A stretch of 30,743 bases of DNA from Aureococcus anophagefferens (taxonomy: Eukaryota; Sar; Pelagophyceae; Pelagomonadales; Pelagomonadaceae): contig NW_008705567.1 of assembly GCF_000186865.1 (NCBI RefSeq), forward strand, positions 890,663-921,405. Direction: 5' to 3'. Each line of letters begins with the position of its first letter. Position 1 is the first letter of the stretch. Under the pieces are notes generated by a model that searched no databases, was not told the origin of the DNA, and was given only the letters and a program-made list of their open reading frames with translations. Made by a program: the position numbers and the translations under genes. Shown piece after piece: positions 1 through 9,047 of the stretch.

Positions 1-80
1 CCCTAGGCGGCGAGCGCGAGAAAATGCTCCTCTCCTACAGGACCCGCATGCTCCGCGACCCCCGCGGGGCGCTCCGCTAA
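1..80 (+). CDS. C-terminal end of an unidentified protein (partial)
   Basis: The third forward frame is open from the window edge and closes at TAA 78-80. The last residues read KMLLSYRTRMLRDPRGALR, a mixed hydrophobic and basic stretch that looks more like protein than the Arg/Ala/Pro runs typical of non-coding frames here. Only about 25 residues are visible, so no family or function can be assigned. The next gene runs on the opposite strand and converges on it. Confidence 0.35.
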   Translation, partial: LGGEREKMLLSYRTRMLRDPRGALR

Positions 81-207
81 CTTCGCGCTAACAGCGGCGG
101 AATCGGGGTGGCGAGACCGAGGCTCGAGCGGCGAAACTGGAGGCCCGTCGTCCCAGGACGACTGGTTCTACTAGTAGGTTGGTTTAAAGTACTTGGTCCC
201 GACTAAC

Positions 208-1476
208 CTACTTGAACTTGAACTTCGCCAAGAAGGCGATGGCGTCCTCGTCGCCATTGGCGGCGCGGACCCGAAGCTCGTCCTGGGCGCCATGGTCCTC
301 GAGCTTGGCGAGTACATCTACGGCTTTTTGATCTCCCTTGGCGGCCGCGCGCTCGTACCAGCGCACTGCTTCGAGTAAGCTCGTAGCCACGCCGTGGCCT
401 CTTGCGTACGCGCAACCGAGCGCTCGCTCGCCCAGTTTGAGCCCTTGTTCGGCACTGAGCTTGAAGTAGTGGAACGCTTCGTCAAATTTCTCGGAGTCTC
501 GATGGAAGATTCCGATCATCAACTGCGCCTGCGGGTGTCCCCGGTCCGCTGCCATGCGAAACAGCTGCATCATTTTTTTCCTGTCCAGCTTGACGCCTGC
601 TCCATCCCGGTACAAGCCTGCAAGGAGGATCATTGCGTCCGTTCCACCGACCTCCACGCCGCGCTTGGCAATCTTCGCTGCTTTCTTGGAGTTTTTCACG
701 ATAGGAAATTCAGGCGCGCCGTCGCGATAGAAAACCGCCAGCTGGAAAATTGCGTGCGGATCATCGTTCTCCACGTGGCGACGAAGTCGAGCAAGGTACT
801 CTGCAAAGTCTCGCGGAGCCGGAGTTCGACAGAGAGGACATGGGAGTTCGTCAGGAATCCTTTCCTCGCACGAAGGGCATACTAGCTGGCAGCAGCAGAA
901 GCGAATGATTGGCATGTCATTCACGTCCCAATCCTCCAGACAGATCGGGCACCGGCCTATAAACCGCTCCGACCTCGGCTGCGGCTCCGGGTTCGCCTCG
1001 CGCAGCACGCGCGCGGCCTCCTGTTCGGCGGCGATGCGCGCGCGGACCTCGTCGGCGTGCGAGCGCGACGCGGGGCCGTAGACCACATCCTCCGGCGGCG
1101 ACGGCGGCGGCGTCGGCGCCTCGGCCCGCGCCGCCTCCGCCGCGCGCTCGTTGCGAATCTTCTTGCACGCCTTCCGGTGCCCGCGATCGCGCCAGTCGAT
1201 GCGTTGACATTCGGTCGTGCAGTACCTGCCGGGTCGCCGGTGACCGCGCCCCGGACGCGACGCGACGCGCGACGCGCCGCCCCCCCGTTCGCGCGCGTCG
1301 CTGGCGCCGGGCGCGCACTGCGTGGTGCCGCAGGGGCAATTAAGCTTGGCCTTTTCACCGCAGATGGTGCACGTCGTGCGGAGCTTGGCGTTCTTCGCCC
1401 GGGCCTTGACCTGCTCGAACTCGCGCTGCTTTATTTGCCAGTCCATCAACTCGCCGGGCGCTCGGTTCTCGGCCAT
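208..1476 (-). CDS. MYND finger, RING-like finger and Sel1-repeat protein
   Basis: The open frame has 422 codons, or 391 after removal of a predicted 93-base intron. Domains in order: a MYND zinc finger starting at C36-x2-C39 and ending around C104; a RING-like finger at 176-216 with CPIC, a CCC cluster, CPSC and CPLC; then about four Sel1 (TPR-like) helical repeats from about 240 to 400, with motifs such as GLYRDGAGV and AADRGHPQAQ. MYND and Sel1 modules bind partner proteins, and a RING can make the protein an E3 ubiquitin ligase. No substrate can be inferred. The ATG at 1476 is the first in frame. Without the intron excision the MYND finger is interrupted by 31 Arg/Gly-rich residues between Gln53 and the YC motif. 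Family membership is clear; cellular role is unknown. Confidence 0.85.
   Translation of the reverse strand: MAENRAPGELMDWQIKQREFEQVKARAKNAKLRTTCTICGEKAKLNCPCGTTQCAPGASDARERGGGASRVASRPGRGHRRPGRYCTTECQRIDWRDRGHRKACKKIRNERAAEAARAEAPTPPPSPPEDVVYGPASRSHADEVRARIAAEQEAARVLREANPEPQPRSERFIGRCPICLEDWDVNDMPIIRFCCCQLVCPSCEERIPDELPCPLCRTPAPRDFAEYLARLRRHVENDDPHAIFQLAVFYRDGAPEFPIVKNSKKAAKIAKRGVEVGGTDAMILLAGLYRDGAGVKLDRKKMMQLFRMAADRGHPQAQLMIGIFHRDSEKFDEAFHYFKLSAEQGLKLGERALGCAYARGHGVATSLLEAVRWYERAAAKGDQKAVDVLAKLEDHGAQDELRVRAANGDEDAIAFLAKFKFK
1226..1318 (-). other. Predicted 93-base intron inside the MYND finger
   Basis: On the minus strand the interval begins GTGCGCGC and ends CCGGCAG. Removing it joins ACG-CA to G-TAC-TGC and gives GTTQYCTTEC, the spacing expected before the YC-x3-C half of a MYND finger. 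The interval is exactly 31 codons and contains no stop, so the unspliced message also stays in frame. The zinc-finger repair is the main evidence; no branch point was identified. Confidence 0.7.
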
Positions 1477-1644
1477 CGTGGTCCGTGCCGATGAGCGGGC
1501 GACGTGGAGAAGGTGACTAGAAGGTGATCGGGGGAGCCTATCGGGGCGTGCGCTTTAGGGGGAGCGGTGGGCGATCGCCTCGACTGATGCAAGACTTGCG
1601 GCGAAAACGGGAGGCCTCCGTAGACCGAGTTCCTAGACGCCTTC

Positions 1645-2376
1645 CTAGCCGGCGCTCCCCGGCGGCGAGTCGTCGCTCGACACGGCCGTGCGGCATATGG
1701 GGCACTTCGCCGCACCACGACTCGTCCGGAGCCACTCCTCGATGCACGCGGCGTGGAACACGTGCGCGCAGGGGAGCCGCGCGGCCGCGCCGGAGACGCG
1801 CTGGAGGCAGATGACGCACTCCTCGGTGGCCTCGCGCGGCGGCGGCTTCGCGGTGCGGCGCGGCGGCGCGGGCGCGGGCTGGACGCGGCGCGGCGCGACC
1901 TCGACGGCCGCGAAGTCGGAGAAGACGCGCTCGGGCGGGTCGTCGAGCTTCGAGAGGATGTCGCAGCACGTCGCGCGCGCCAGCAGCAGGCCGAGCTGGA
2001 GCAGCAGCGCGATGCGCAGCAGCGTGCCCGTCGCGCGATCGCCCTGGCCTGCCCTGGCCTCCCGCAGCGCCGCGGCCGCGACGCTCCCGGTAATGACCGC
2101 GAGCGCCGCGGAGACCGCCGCGGGCCTCGCGCCGCTCGGGCGCGCCGCGCTCAGCGACCGGCCGCAGACGGCGACGGAGAACGCGGTCGTCGACGCGACG
2201 AGGGACGCGGCGGCCTGCGCGAGGCCGCCGCGCTCGCGCCGGTTCGGCCATCGGGCGCACCAGACCACGGCGAGGACGGCGCACACGAGTTCCGCGAAGA
2301 GCTGCACCCACAGCGCCGTCTTCGCCGCCTGGACCAGCGGCTCGGGCGACGAGGCACGGCACAGGAGGCCGCCCAT
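1645..2376 (-). CDS. Multi-pass membrane RING-H2 finger protein (probable E3 ubiquitin ligase)
   Basis: This 243-residue protein has about four hydrophobic segments (roughly residues 22-42, 52-72, 86-104 and 118-134), a Pro/Arg-rich linker, and a C-terminal RING-H2 domain. The zinc ligands are C187-x2-C190-x12-C203-x-H205-x2-H208-x2-C211-x13-C225-x2-C228, a complete C3H2C3 set. Membrane-anchored RING-H2 proteins usually act as E3 ligases that recruit an E2 and ubiquitinate nearby membrane or lumenal substrates. The start is the ATG at 2376. The gene lies 168 bases downstream of the MYND/Sel1 gene on the same strand. There is no sign of an operon; two adjacent zinc-finger genes may be coincidence. 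The target membrane is unknown. Confidence 0.8.
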   Translation of the reverse strand: MGGLLCRASSPEPLVQAAKTALWVQLFAELVCAVLAVVWCARWPNRRERGGLAQAAASLVASTTAFSVAVCGRSLSAARPSGARPAAVSAALAVITGSVAAAALREARAGQGDRATGTLLRIALLLQLGLLLARATCCDILSKLDDPPERVFSDFAAVEVAPRRVQPAPAPPRRTAKPPPREATEECVICLQRVSGAAARLPCAHVFHAACIEEWLRTSRGAAKCPICRTAVSSDDSPPGSAG

Positions 2377-2621
2377 GCCGTCCGTGTCATCTCGGGAGGC
2401 TGCCCATACCTTCGGCGCTCATCATTAGTGGGTTTCAAAAGGGTCAAAGAGGCAGTGCACGTTGAATCAGCCCAACCTCAACCAGGCTCGACTCGCACTC
2501 GCACTTGGGACGTCAGCTTCCGGCCGCTTCGGGAGTTGATCCAGATCACAAACGTCGGCCGCGCCGCCGCCCCGCAGGGCGTCCCGCCACACCCACGCAT
2601 CCATACAGTCACCCCGCACCC

Positions 2622-4506
2622 ATGAGGCCGCGGCTTCTCCTGCTCGCCGCCGCCGCCGCGGCCTTCCAGAGCCCGCAACCGCCAAAACGCCGCTGTTCGC
2701 CGCTCGCCGCCGCCGCGGTCGAGCAAGAGAATCCCCTCGCGATCCTCGGCTTAGACGAGTGGAGCATCCGGTTCTTTACCATCGATAAGCGCCGGCGCCA
2801 AGCAAAAAAACTCGCGAAGAAGGCGATCATCGACTGCCATCCCGACACGGCGGACGGCGGCGGCGACGTCGCGCGGCTCCAGGAGGTGCTCCGCGCGTCC
2901 AAGGTCCTGGACGCGGAGGAGGTCCTGAACGTCGAAGGCCACCTGGACGTTGACTGCCTGCTCGACGCCGAGGCGGGCGCGTCGTCCGAGGCGATGGCCA
3001 GCATGCAGCAGGATTTCGTCGAGGCCGCCCCCGCCAAGCGCCGCTCGCCCCGGTCCTCCCTCTGGGGCAACTCAGCCGTCCCCGGGAACCACCAAGCGGC
3101 CACGGGCAGCAAGGTCGCCGAGCAGGCGTCGGCCGAGCAGACGGCCGCCGAGCAGGTGGCCGCCGAGCAGGTGTCGGCCAGCATGAAGCAGGCGCACGTC
3201 GCCAAGGTCTGGGGCAACTCGGCGGTCCCCGGAAACCACCAAGCAGCCACGGGCACCAAGCTCGGCGAGCAGGCGTCGGCCGAGCAGGCGGCCGCCGAGC
3301 AGGTGTCGGCCAGCGTGGAGCAGGAGCGCGTCGCCGAGGCCGCTCCCGCGAAGGCCGCGACCCGCGACTCTCTGCCCCGATCCTCTCTCTGGGGCAACTC
3401 GGCTGTCCCCAGACCGACGAGCCACGTCGTCGTCGGGAGGACGGCCGCGCACGACCGGCGCGCCCGCACGGAGGAGGCCGCGCGGGAGGCCGCGGCCAAG
3501 GTGGTCGCGAACCTCGAGCGGCTCGAGCTCAAGCAGGACGCGGCGGCCCCGGTGGCCGACAACGTCCAGGAGGACGCGGCGGCCCCGGTGGTCGCGAACC
3601 TCGAGCGGTTCGAGCTCGAGCAGGACGCGGCGGCCCCGGTGGCCGACAACGACGAGGCCTACGTGCCGCCGCTCGGCGACCGCGTCGCCGGCGCCCTCGA
3701 CGGGCTCGTGGCGGACAAGCCCGCGAACGCGGGCGCGTCGTCCGCGCCGGCTTTGCTCGCCGTTGCTGCGGCCGCCGAGCAGGCCGCCGCCGCCGAGCGG
3801 CCGCCGCCGCCGAGCGGGCCGCCGCCGCCGAGCGGGCCGCCGCCGCCGAGCGGGCCGCCGCCGCCGAGCGGGCGGCCGCCGAGCGGGCCGCCGCCGAGCT
3901 GGCGGTCGCCGAGCTGAGAGCCGCCGAGCTGGCGGCCGCCGAGCAGGCCGCCGCAGCCGAGCGGGCGGCCGCAGAGCTGGCGGCCGCCGAGCGGGCCGCC
4001 GCCGCCGAGCGGGCCGCCGCCGAGCAGGCCGCCGCCGCCGAGCGGGCGGCCGCCGAGCAAGCCGCCGCCGCCAAGCGGGCGGCCGCCGAGCAGGCCGCCG
4101 TCGCCGAGCGGGCGGCCGCCGAGCAGGAATTGGCCAGCTTGGCGTCCCTCGTCGCCAATGCCGCCCCCGCCGAGGCCGCCGCCGGCGGCTCGTCGCCCAA
4201 AAACTCTCTCTGGGGCAACGCGGGCCTCCCGTGGTGCACAAAAGGCTCCACCGTCGTCAATTCCGCCACCCCCAGCGACTGGAGCGCCCGCCCCAAGCGC
4301 CCCGCGGCGGCCCAGGCGGCCGACAATCCGCAAGAGGCGTTCCGCGACGACATCTGGGCCTCGAGGCGGAAGTTCCAGGAATCCGCGACGGCGACGTCCC
4401 CCCCCTTGTGGACCCTGTAAGCGACGATGGCACGGCTAGGAACCTCGGAAGACTCGCCTTCGCACGAAAGCTGGACGTTTACGAGCGCGCGCTCGGCCTC
4501 GGCTAG
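2622..4506 (+). CDS. Plastid-targeted J-domain-like protein with WGN repeats; two apparent one-base deletions
   Basis: The start chosen is ATG 2622: a basic and hydrophobic leader (MRPRLLLL, an Ala run) followed by AAFQSP, which matches the signal-peptide/transit-peptide junction of heterokont plastid preproteins. Next comes a J-like segment, from NPLAILGLDE through a helix of K/R to DCHPDTADG, which retains the HPD tripeptide of Hsp40. A repeat section carries LWGNSAVP copies separated by Ala/Glu-rich spacers. The frame then enters an Ala-Glu coiled-coil-like tract. In the starting frame it becomes PPPPSG repeats and stops at 3917. One extra base at 3800/3801 keeps A-E-R/Q-A-A going and reaches a fourth copy, SLWGNAGLP. 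A second extra base in the C8 run at 4398-4405 bypasses TAA 4418-4420 and continues to TAG 4504-4506, ending LDVYERALGLG. Function is unknown; plastid location is inferred. Confidence 0.65.
3763..4128 (+). repeat. GCC/GAG-rich coding repeat (Ala-Glu-Arg/Gln tract)
   Basis: This stretch is built from degenerate 12- to 18-base units such as gccgccgccgagcgg. In the restored frame it encodes A-A-A-E-R/Q units, likely a long charged alpha-helix or coiled coil. In the other two forward frames it reads as PPPPSG or Arg-rich repeats, and on the minus strand as Ser/Ala or Gly-rich repeats, which produces several long spurious open frames. A low-complexity tract like this is prone to both replication slippage and sequencing error. 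Confidence 0.8.
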
Positions 4507-4821
4507 CGACCAGCCCGGAGCGCGAGGTGGGCTCGGACGGAGCACCACCGTGGAATGCTCGCCCGGTAATGCGAAACCACGAAGGCGCGCACTTCGAACG
4601 CGCCCGCGGTGGGAGCGCCTACACTAAAGCATGACCGGGACATCAACAAGCAGTGCATGTTTGACCCGACGAAGCGAAGCAGTCGCAGTCTCTAAGTCGA
4701 GAACGTCATCGACCGGAAGCTTTGTGCTCGTCGCGCAGCGGCCCGCCCCACATTGGCGCGGGCGTGTGTCCGGTGTCGTCGCGACCTCCCGACCCACATC
4801 GGCGCGAACGCACGACAAAAA
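4507..4821 (+). other. Intergenic stretch with short coding-like pieces
   Basis: This lies between the J-like gene and the hydrolase gene. No gene could be assembled. Two short plus-strand stretches look protein-like: one ending at TGA 4632-4634 (MRNHEGAHFERARGGSAYTK) and one ending at TAA 4693-4695 (LKHDRDINKQCMFDPTKR). They are in different frames and have no clear start. They may be a small spliced gene or decayed sequence. The last part serves as the 5' leader of the hydrolase gene. Confidence 0.3.
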
Positions 4822-6351
4822 ATGCAGCTGCGCTTCGTCGTCCTGCTCATGGGCCTGGCCGCGCGCCGGCTCCAGAAGCGGCGCGCGCCGCCGGCGCTGC
4901 CGCAGCGCGGCCTCGACGCGGCGACCCTCGCGCGCCTCGCGGCGGCGACGCGGAAGCTCGAGCGCTCCTACGCGGCGCCGACGCCCGGCGACACGGTCCA
5001 GTACTACGCGTCGCGCGAGCCGTCGCTCGGCCGGCGCGCGCTCGGAATCGCGCGGCTCCCGCTGACGCTCGGCGCGTCCGCCGGCCGCGCGGCTAGCGCC
5101 GCGGCGACGGAGCCGCCGCCGCGGCGCTTCTCGGCGCGCGCGCTGCCCGACGGCGCGTCGCTCGTCGCGTCGCGGCCCGGCGCGCGGCGGTTCCTCTGCG
5201 AGCGCGTCGTCCACCCGTTCGTGCGCCAGCTCCTCGGCGACCACGACATGTTCGGCTCGGCGGCGTCGCGGGCGCTGTCGCCCGAGGCGCGCGCGGCCCG
5301 CGTCGCGCGGCTCCGCGCGGCGACGGACTTCCTGGGCGGCGCGCACAACCTGATCGCGCCCGTGTTTCTCAAGGGGCGCCTCGGCCTCGACGGCGGCGTC
5401 GCGGCGACGCGGCTCGACGTGGACGGCGCGCCCGACGACGCCTACTACGCCTGGTTCGAGCCCACGGGAACACCCCGGCTGAACGGCACCCTGGTCTACC
5501 TCCACGGCGGCGGCTTCATCATCGGCTCCAAGGCGACGAACGGCGAGATGGTCGCGCGCATCGCGGCCGCGTGCGGCGTGCGGACGCTCTTCGTCGCCTA
5601 CCGCAAGCTGCCGGAGGCGCCGTTCCCGGGCGCGCTGGTCGACGCGCTCCGGGGCGTCGGCGTCGCGCTGGCGTCGACGCCGCCGGAGCGGCTGATTCTG
5701 GGCGGCGACTCGGCCGGCGCGTCGCTCGCGCTCGCGGCGCTGCACTTTTTGCGGGAGACGCTGCAGATCACGCCGGCGGCGGGGCTGCTGCTGTCGCCCA
5801 TGGTCGACATCGCGTCGGAGCTCGAGTACGCGACGGACACGACGAACGTCGGGCCGGACCTGCTCCCCGCGGGCTTCGACCCGGCCGCGCGGCGCGAGTT
5901 CATGGACATGTACCGCGGTACGTCCGCGAACGCGACCCTGGACGCGTTCGTCGACGCGCTGCGGCGGCGGCGCGACGGCGCGCTGCTGTCGCCCCTCGCG
6001 GCGTCGCCGCGCCAGCTCGGGGCGCTGCCGCCCCTGCTCTGCCAGGCCGGCGGCTCCGAGGTGTTGCTGGACTCGCAGTTGCGCTTCTGCGACGCCGCGC
6101 GGCGCGCGGGCGCGGACGTGCGCTGCACGGTCTTCGACGGCGAGGTCCACGCGTTCCACGCCTTCGGGTTCTCGCCGGCGTGGCCCGCGGCGCGCGCGGA
6201 CCTGCGGCGCTTCTGCGAGCGCGCGCTCCGGCCCGCGGCGCCCGCGGCGCCGCCGAAGTCCCACTTGAAGTCCCACGCGGTCGTCGCGGCCCTCGTCGGC
6301 GGCTCGCGGAAGCGGGCCGCCGTCGCCGCGGGCATCCGCGCGTTCCGCTAG
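4822..6351 (+). CDS. Alpha/beta hydrolase, hormone-sensitive-lipase (HSL/fold-3) type esterase or lipase
   Basis: The 509-residue product starts at ATG 4822 (context acaaaaaATG). An open frame reaches further upstream but has no ATG. A hydrophobic leader (QLRFVVLLMGL) followed by Arg/Lys suggests a signal peptide or membrane anchor. The HSL oxyanion motif HGGGF is at about 228-232 and the nucleophile elbow GDSAG at 295-299 (Ser297). The acid is probably E413 in GGSEVLLD, with Asp417 as alternative, and the base is His443 in GEVHAF. These form a complete Ser-His-acid triad, so an active carboxylesterase or acylglycerol lipase is expected; the substrate cannot be read from sequence. The N-terminal 200 residues are a less conserved cap region. 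The stop codon TAG overlaps the stop codon of the convergent ABC gene. Confidence 0.88.
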   Translation: MQLRFVVLLMGLAARRLQKRRAPPALPQRGLDAATLARLAAATRKLERSYAAPTPGDTVQYYASREPSLGRRALGIARLPLTLGASAGRAASAAATEPPPRRFSARALPDGASLVASRPGARRFLCERVVHPFVRQLLGDHDMFGSAASRALSPEARAARVARLRAATDFLGGAHNLIAPVFLKGRLGLDGGVAATRLDVDGAPDDAYYAWFEPTGTPRLNGTLVYLHGGGFIIGSKATNGEMVARIAAACGVRTLFVAYRKLPEAPFPGALVDALRGVGVALASTPPERLILGGDSAGASLALAALHFLRETLQITPAAGLLLSPMVDIASELEYATDTTNVGPDLLPAGFDPAARREFMDMYRGTSANATLDAFVDALRRRRDGALLSPLAASPRQLGALPPLLCQAGGSEVLLDSQLRFCDAARRAGADVRCTVFDGEVHAFHAFGFSPAWPAARADLRRFCERALRPAAPAAPPKSHLKSHAVVAALVGGSRKRAAVAAGIRAFR

Positions 6352-8836
6352 CGCAAGCACGTCCTTACGCGGGCGACGGCCATGGTGTCGTCGGGCTGCT
6401 TGCCGAAGTGGAGCACGTCGGTGAAGAAGTCCGCCGGCGGGACGCAGGCGCCCGCGTCGTGGTGGTAGATGGCGAGCGTGATCGCGTCCGGGCACGCGCG
6501 TTTCAGCCGCGACCGGACGGCGGCCTTGGACGCCGGGTCCAGCGGCGAGAAGATCTCGTCGAGGAGGAGCAGGCCCGGGCAGGGCGCGCCGAGGGCCGCG
6601 GGCAGGAAGAGCTGGCGCACGAGCTCGAGCTTGACCTTCTGGCCCCCGCTGAGGCCGCCCGCGAAGTCGTCGTGGTCGCGCGCGAGGTCCGAGACGTTGG
6701 AGGTCGAAGCATAAAAGTCCAAATCCGTAAAGAGCCCGTCGACGATGGCCAGCGTCTCGTTCTCGGAGACGGCGCGCGGCGCGCGCGTCGCGAGCCAGTC
6801 CACGGGCCGCGCGTGGAGCGGTCCGTACGTCCTTTGCGAGACGTGGACCACGGACCGCGGGACCACGATGGACCCCCCCGCCGCGAGGTCCAGCCCCGGC
6901 GGCGCGTCGACGCCCCGGACGCAGGCCTGCAGCAGACCGAAGAGGGACGACTTGCCCGCGCCGTTCGGGCCCGACACGGCGAGCACGTCGCCGGCCTTGG
7001 CCGCAAAGCGCGTCGCATTCACCGTCGTCGGCCCCCGCGAGAACGCCAAACCCTCGAGCTCCAGGGAATCGCCGACGGCGCACAAGCTTCCGAGCCGCGC
7101 CGTCGACGCGTTCCGCGCCGCGGCGAGGTCGCCCGCGAGGCCGCGCAACCGCCCGACGTCCGTCGCGAGCTCCCCGAGCTCCGCCTCCGCCCTACTCCGC
7201 GTCAGCAGCGTGTCCAACGCGTCCTCGAGCGCGCGCGCCATGAGCCAGACGTCCGACGTCTCGATGAGGTCGTGTTCTAATAACGCCGCGAGCGCGACCT
7301 CGATCAAAGGGGTAAGAAAGTCGGACCAGTACAGCCACCGGAAGTAGCGGCGCACGGTCTCCAAGGCGCTCGCCTCGGCCTGCGCGGCCTCGACGGCGGC
7401 GTTGTGGAACGCCCAGCGGGACCGCGTGAAGGCCGTCGCCTCCGCGTCCTCGATGCGCAGAGCCTCGGCGACGTCGTGGGCCTGGGCAGCAAAAGAGTGA
7501 TTCAACGTCGCTTCAACGTGAGTGTTCCGCGCGCGCGCGTTCCGGAAAAAGCATCCACGCTTCGAGGGCGCTCCGAGGGATGATCGCTCGTCCAAAAATC
7601 AGCCGAAATGAGTGGAAAGCGGCCGAGATAGGAGCCTTTGAAGTTGGGAATGTCGCTCTCTTTTGCTGCCCCGTCGTGAGCCTCGACCTTGGACCGCGTC
7701 GACGCCAACTTCGCGGACTCGCGCCGCTTCTCCTCGATGGCGGACGTGAGCGCCGCGAGGAACCGCGCCTTGAGCCCGTCGACGGCGAGGAAGCCCGGCA
7801 GGGCCGCCGCGAAGGCGAGGGGGTGCTGCGCGACGATGGACGGGAGCAGCAGCAACTTCGGCAGCGAGAAGACCTTGCGCGAGACCAACTGGTAGCACCG
7901 GCTCGCGGACGTCTCCAAATTGCCCGCGTGGCGCTCCAGCGTCAGGTCGCTGCCGGCGAGCGCGTGGAGCGCCGAGGGGAGCTCGTCCGTGCCCAGGACG
8001 CCGTCGAGGCGCAGCGACCGCGTCAGCGCGAACGAGTAGCGTCGAAACAGCAGGCCGTCGACGGCCTCCATCGACGTGCGCTGGACCATGTAGGGCAGCG
8101 CCACGAAGGCCACGAACGCCGCGACGCGCCGCCCGTGGGGCCGCGCCGTCGCCGGGCCGTCGCCGCCGACGCCGAGGAGCGCGTTCTTCCTTTTTTGGCT
8201 CAGCCGGAGGTACTCAACGCCGAGGCGCCCGACGCCGAGCTGCACGTGGCAGCTCACGAACGCGAGCACGACCGTGTGCGTGCGCAATTTCTCCGCGCCG
8301 CCGGCGCCGACCATGAGCGACTCGAGCACGGCGTAGGCGTCCGCGAGTTCGGGCACGGGGAAGAGCGCCGCGCAGGCCCAGGGGATCGCGCGCCACGCGG
8401 CCGCGGCGACGACGACGGCCGCGGCCCGGGCGCCGGCGTCGCCGAGCTTCGGGCCCGCGACGCGCCGCGCGACGACCGCGCCGCACAAGGCCGCAGCCGC
8501 GCGGGCGCCGGCGCCCGCCGCGCCCGCGGCGACGGCCGCGCCGACGCCGCCCGCGGCGGCCGCCGCGACGGCGGGCCGCGCGCCGCGCGCGAGGAGGAGG
8601 CACAGGCACTGCAGCGCCACCGTCGCGCCGAAGTCGCGCCAGGGCCCCGCGCCGTTGCCGCCGAGCACGGCGAGGCCGTTGTGGTAGGCGACGGCGGCGA
8701 TGAGCGCCGCCTCGGCCCAGAGCCGCGGCCGCGACTCCCGGTCGCCGTGCAGCGCGACGCGCCCGAAGCCGGCGCTCAGCGGGATGGCGACCATGTCGCT
8801 GCTTACTGCCGCGTAGGCCACGCTTATGAGGCCCAT
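6348..8836 (-). CDS. ABC half-transporter, two exons split by an introner
   Basis: Exon 1 is 8836-7682 and exon 2 is 7481-6348, giving 762 residues. The start is ATG 8836 (MGLISVAYAAV); the frame is open further upstream but without ATG. The N-terminal half is rich in hydrophobic Ala/Val/Leu segments (membrane domain). The C-terminal half is a full ATPase: Walker A GPNGAGKSS at 556-564, Q-loop Gln601 (VSQRTY), signature LSGGQ at 662-666, Walker B LLLLDE with Asp693/Glu694, and a switch His in YHHDAG at 725-726. One membrane domain plus one ATPase makes it a half-transporter that must dimerise. The order, and the VEAHDVAEALRIED segment before the ATPase, weakly recall the peroxisomal ABCD (acyl-CoA) group, but this is not secure. 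Splicing the 200-base element restores VE-AHDVAEAL exactly. Confidence 0.82.
7482..7681 (-). mobile_element. Introner copy 1 (200-base GC-AG intron with terminal inverted repeats)
   Basis: The core 7484-7671 is 188 bases, bounded by inverted termini (GGGCAGCAAAAGAG on the plus strand against CTCTTTTGCTGCCC at the other end). It is about 92% identical by eye to the element at 15425-15612, with no gaps. On the coding (minus) strand it is flanked by near-perfect direct repeats, GGCTCACGAC before and GGCCCACGAC after. The predicted intron starts GC at 7681, inside the first direct repeat, and ends CCCAG at 7482. Removing it restores an uninterrupted ABC transporter reading frame. It has no coding capacity of its own, so it would be a non-autonomous DNA transposon. 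Confidence 0.88.
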
Positions 8837-8910
8837 TGCGCTGCAGCACAGATGACGCGGCCGCTTGTGACTGCTGCACCGTCGCGGCACCCGAAGGAAA
8901 CAACTCTGAG

Positions 8911-9046
8911 TTGCACCCTCCCTACACGATGGCAGCCTTCCCTAGCGCAAATGGGCTGCCCTTGCGACACTCCACACTCTCAGTCGCACCCTCCGTACAC
9001 GATGGCAGCCTTCCCTAGCACAAATGGGCTGCCCTTGCAACACTCC
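8911..9046. repeat. Tandem duplication, period 73, two copies
   Basis: The 63-base block at 8911-8973 recurs at 8984-9046 with only a few substitutions, separated by about 10 bases. Each copy contains cacgatggcagccttcc and aaatgggctgcccttg. It lies in the 211-base spacer between the divergent starts of the ABC gene (8836) and the FG-GAP gene (9048), so it occupies most of a shared promoter or 5' leader. Each copy carries ATG triplets upstream of the FG-GAP start. Confidence 0.85.
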
Positions 9047-9047
9047 G

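Noticed and set aside
3072..4548. Long minus-strand frames opposite the Ala-Glu repeat tract
   Set aside because: Produced by the GCC/GAG repeat; translations are simple Arg/Pro, Ser/Ala or Gly/Leu repeats.
4624..7083. Minus-strand open frame of about 819 codons
   Set aside because: Arg/Ala/Pro-rich throughout, overlaps the hydrolase gene with its intact catalytic triad and part of the ABC ATPase in another frame; it is a shadow caused by high GC.
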